From NCBI GenBank assembly GCA_025642075.2, contig JAODUO010001086.1, positions 79,501 through 143,500 of the forward strand: a DNA stretch of 64,000 nt. The letters run 5' to 3'. The DNA comes from Ridgeia piscesae (Eukaryota > Annelida > Polychaeta > Sabellida > Siboglinidae). Every line of letters starts with the position of its first letter. Within the stretch, counting starts at the first letter, position 1. Shown here piece after piece: positions 60,700 through 64,000 of the stretch. The translations under genes and the position numbers were made by a program. The notes below the pieces were generated by a model that saw only the letters and a list, made by a program, of their open reading frames with translations, was not told where the DNA came from and searched no databases.

Positions 60700-61304
60700 A
60701 GTTGCATGGTGATGGTTTTCATGTCTGCCATCCTTTAGTATTATTTGGCACTACTTATATTATTAAATCTGAACGATTTGCCACCTTATCTTATGGCTAT
60801 ATGCTAGTATTTGTCACATTTTTTTATTTGTGATTTATGATTACACAAACAATTACATATATTGGATATATTAAAGAAAACAATCTGACTAAGTATGCAC
60901 AATCTTACTGTAAATGCTACCAAATCAGTACAACCTGTGCCCAATACATACAAAAATGTAGAGTGCCGTTTCATCCGTGGAGGTTGAGATAGGTCAACGG
61001 GTGCACAACGGACGAAACTGCTGCGCATATTCCGCAACATATGTCGATGAATCCTGAATGAGCCATGCTTTGAGAGCAACGTCCCCGTATAATATACATA
61101 ACACCAACGATCACAAATGCACAGACTAACTAGATGACAACCACGCGAAGACCGCAAATTATGCGTTTCACCGCAGTAAACACACCTCTTGACAACTGAA
61201 GTTTATGTTTTGTGTTGGGGATAGCAGCGTTTCAGCGGTAGCGGCAGTTGCGATACTAAAATGGACGTTAACGTTTATAATTAAATGGTGTGTAACCAGT
61301 ACTA

Positions 61305-61502
61305 TTGACATACAGTACAAACATCACCTATATAGATATATTTGTTGAATTTTTTATTCCAAAAATGGGTAAAACAACTTTGACAAGTGATGTTTTCTTT
61401 TGCGACTTGCCACATGATACCCAGTTGTCAAACGAAATGTCATCGACGATCTCGCAAACAGTGTCGACATTTTCAGCTTGGAACGCCGCTATTTTTGTAT
61501 GA
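61305..61502 (+). other. Region open on both strands, unresolved
   Basis: Between 61365 and 61502 both a plus-strand ORF (MGKTTLTSDVFFCDLPHDTQ ...) and an overlapping minus-strand frame (FHTKIAAFQAENVDTVCEIV ...) are open for over 45 codons. The minus frame has the more protein-like composition and follows gttgcag, but joining it in phase 0 to the candidate exon at 61544 meets a stop. I assign neither. Confidence 0.2.
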
Positions 61503-61543
61503 AATGCTGCAACCGTCAGCTTACGGATAGTTCAATGACTAAC

Positions 61544-61636
61544 CTGTTGAATTATGTGGTCACTGCTTGCAGGTATCCTGTGTCCAAAGTGAATTTTGTC
61601 ATGTTTTTCGCCCTGACAGTGCAACGAGAGCGCCAT
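61544..61636 (-). CDS. MEIOC: Candidate MEIOC first coding exon (31 codons)
   Basis: ATG at 61636 opens 31 codons (MALSLHCQGEKHDKIHFGHR ...) ending ATTCAACAG|gttagt, a strong donor in phase 0, exactly what the exon at 48607 needs. An X-box lies 57 bp upstream. The intron would be about 13 kb. The N-terminus of the family is not conserved, so homology cannot confirm it, and further exons could lie between. Confidence 0.4.
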
Positions 61637-61660
61637 TTGAGATCATGATCGCGCAGGTTT

Positions 61661-61707
61661 ATGCAAATGAGATCTTACAACGGCCTCCCCCTGTTGCCAT
61701 GGGTAAC
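61661..61707 (-). promoter_or_regulatory. X-box and octamer motif upstream of candidate MEIOC exon 1
   Basis: GTTGCCATGGGTAAC at 61693-61707 fits the RFX X-box (GTNRCC, 3-bp spacer, RGYAAC). ATGCAAAT at 61661-61668 is a perfect octamer motif. Both lie within about 70 bp of the candidate start codon. Confidence 0.45.
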
Positions 61708-62007
61708 CCGCGAAACTAGTCATTAGAGTTAATATTTATGCTTTAGCTGTTGTTCCATATATAACTTTATCTGTTAGCCGACATATGTTATCATTTGCTG
61801 AGTTTTATTAAGCGCACTCACGAAAACTTCCCTGTACACGAGGCGTGCCTTAGTTTGTAACGCCTGTTGTTATTGGCTGCAAACGGGCATATGTTTGTAA
61901 ACACGGCCATCAAGCGCTTAATCACACGAGCACGTGCGATCGTAGCGATGACTTGGCTATTTTTGTGGCACTTCGTTCATTTTACCATAATTTATATACC
62001 GTGTCTT

Positions 62008-62436
62008 TCACATATGTTGTCTCGTTGTAATGTTAATATTGTGTATATTTCTTTGTAAAAAAAATATAAGCATATTAATTGGCTGAGCAGAAAATCTGTT
62101 GTGTACGTTGTTAACTCTGTGCATGTACCCAGCTGTTTCGTGGCCCCGAACTACCGTATAACGCCAAATAGAAACCAGCTTGTACGTAGGGATGTCAACA
62201 AATGGCGCCGCAAATTCATTCGAATGGGAATCCGCTATGATTTTGCATACTACGTAAGGACATTTATTTATAAATATAAAATATAATTGCCCAAAACAGC
62301 TAGATGTTTGGGGTTTTAAACTAATGGGCCCCCTGATTTCAGTGATTTGTCGTACAATGTTACGAAACAGCCGAAGGTCATCATGCATATTCAGATGATA
62401 TGCTGCACGGCGGGCACGTGCTCCTATATCTACCAT
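62008..62436 (-). other. Unassigned minus-strand ORF
   Basis: 142 codons from an ATG in good context. The first 35 residues (MVDIGARARRAAYHLNMHDD LRLFRNIVRQITEIRG) look protein-like with basic and amphipathic character; the rest looks random. No donor was found at the change. I do not recognise a family. Confidence 0.18.
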
Positions 62437-62899
62437 TTTAATTTGACCGCGCTATTCCTGCACCAAAGTATATATTAGCGTATTTCTCCGTCCGTAGACG
62501 TTGTGAAGCCACGAAAACCCATCTACATCAAATCTTTGCATACGCATGCCATGGCAAGGGCGAACCCAAGATTGAAACGTCACGAGGTTTTGTAAAAACG
62601 GGATGTTGCATATACATTTCCATAATAGTGCTGGATTTATTTTAATGATTCGGGGTAAATAAAAAAAACCTAAGGCCTACTGAGAAGCCGGACGAGATGG
62701 GCAGGACGCTTGGTAACGAGGAATGAAGGAAAACAGGTGACTGGGACTGCATCATGGTGAAGAACTTGAGACGAACCGGGCAGATTTGCAATATTTCTGG
62801 TGCTAAATAATTACGTAAATTTTGACATCCACTCACCGTGTACTTTTTGAAACATTTGCCTCACTAATATGCCAGTATGGAACAAATCGCCAGGCTTAT

Positions 62900-64000
62900 A
62901 TACAATTAGTACACAGTGTCACACTGTGTGAGGGGTGAGTACAACTTAATACTATTTATTTGTTATTCTACCAGATCCACAATTGTTATGGTATTTTACC
63001 AAAATAAGTCATTTAAAAATCAACCAACTGAAGTCCGTCCTCCAAAGACATTGACGAGATCACCCAGACCTATATAATTAATTATAATTTCACATATTAA
63101 AAAACAGACCATGCAAAGTGGATGAGAGAATAGGGAAAAAACAGAGCTGCCAACATTACTAACAACAACAGTAGTAGAAAAGGTAAAGAATTAGAAAAGT
63201 AGTAATATTAAGATAGTCAACTAACTAATTATACTGTGTCAATAGTACTAACAATGAATAAATAAAATTAGGCAAATTACAACAAAATATCAGGGATGTC
63301 ATAGTAACAGGTTTCCTTAAAATGACCCTAGTTTCCCTTTCATGTCCCCCTAAACAGAATTAGTTTGGTCATTTCATGACGGGATGATGGTATATTCCCA
63401 TGTGCGATAATCTGAGTGTGTGTTTGGCATATGTCTTTGTCCGCACTGTCAGGTATGCCCTGAAGTCCCATCTTGTCAGGGCAGATAGATGCATGATCGA
63501 TTTCCATCCCAATGACATAGGTTCTATATAATCCGGGCCACAGCCCTTTCCCTAAGCTGGAGGCTACAGCCTATCCCACTTGATCATTATTCACATTGCC
63601 AAGGACCACAGTGACAAATATTTAGATCCCTACCCCAACACAATGAACCAAAACATTCAACAGCTGGCCCTGCTGGCCTACTCCAGAAATTAATCATGAG
63701 CTGTCTTAACTATAGGCCTAGAGCTAGGGACACAACGACACATATCCAAGTTAATTTTTTTGTCTTAGCATACTTTTTTTACATTTCAACAGTTCTATTC
63801 TATATATCCTGCCAGTGAGTACAGCACTTTCTGTCTGGCAAGTAGATGGCAGCCAGTGGTCCACAGCGGCTTCAGTGCAGCGGGCCAGCTTGTCACTCTA
63901 GTCTATAGGGGAAAGATTAATGATCTACCTCTGTGGTGCTTCCCACACACCCCACCACTGAAGACATACACTATCGCCATCTACTGTCCAGTGATGTACA
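62900..64000. other. Right edge, no feature recognised
   Basis: AT-rich sequence with no exon, tandem repeat or known element that I could support. Just left of it, on the minus strand, tatataag precedes ATGTTTCAAAAAG and a gtgagt donor (62895 to 62832), a possible short first exon that ends in phase 1. Confidence 0.4.

Overview
This is eukaryotic nuclear DNA from a metazoan, most likely a marine invertebrate. Genes are split into short exons with GT/AG junctions, the background is AT-rich, and introns are full of satellites, MITE-like elements and LINE/SINE fragments. Three animal genes can be reconstructed by joining exons in phase. The species cannot be fixed from the sequence alone.

Region by region. 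(1) 1-2708, minus strand: the 5' part of a MENTAL-domain gene (STARD3/STARD3NL family), two coding exons, the rest beyond the left edge. (2) 4500-23042, plus strand: a complete UBXN4 (erasin) gene, 12 exons, 470 residues, closing in one frame from ATG to TGA. It shares an upstream region (about 4.25-4.50 kb, with an ETS-type site) with the MENTAL gene, so the pair is head to head. Its introns hold two arrays of a 20-bp satellite and one of a 30-bp minisatellite. The 103-bp exon for the first half of the UBX domain is present twice, base-for-base identical. (3) 23.3-35.5 kb: convergent intergenic DNA with a GA microsatellite, a degenerate minisatellite and two RFX X-box-like motifs, and no recognisable protein gene. 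(4) 35571-48607, minus strand: seven in-phase exons of a MEIOC homologue (967 residues, complete C-terminus), with a candidate first coding exon at 61544-61636 just downstream of an X-box. (5) 48.6-61.5 kb: the presumed MEIOC 5' intron, with a 29-32-bp minisatellite carrying a nested MITE, more copies of that MITE, a GGGTCA palindrome cluster, a 2.8-kb foldback palindrome and a 960-bp palindromic hAT-like element with a perfect 8-bp target duplication. (6) 61.7-64 kb: no gene that I can support.

Functionally, UBXN4 is an ER-anchored p97/VCP adaptor in ER-associated degradation. MENTAL proteins tether late endosomes to the ER and bind cholesterol. MEIOC works with the RNA helicase YTHDC2 in meiotic prophase. 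The gene order is not an operon; the only likely shared regulation is the head-to-head promoter. The most unusual observations are the duplicated UBX exon with hybrid-looking array edges (probably an assembly or haplotype problem, but it must be settled), a minisatellite that runs directly into a splice acceptor and is AG-free for about 1.27 kb, and two large palindromic DNA elements.
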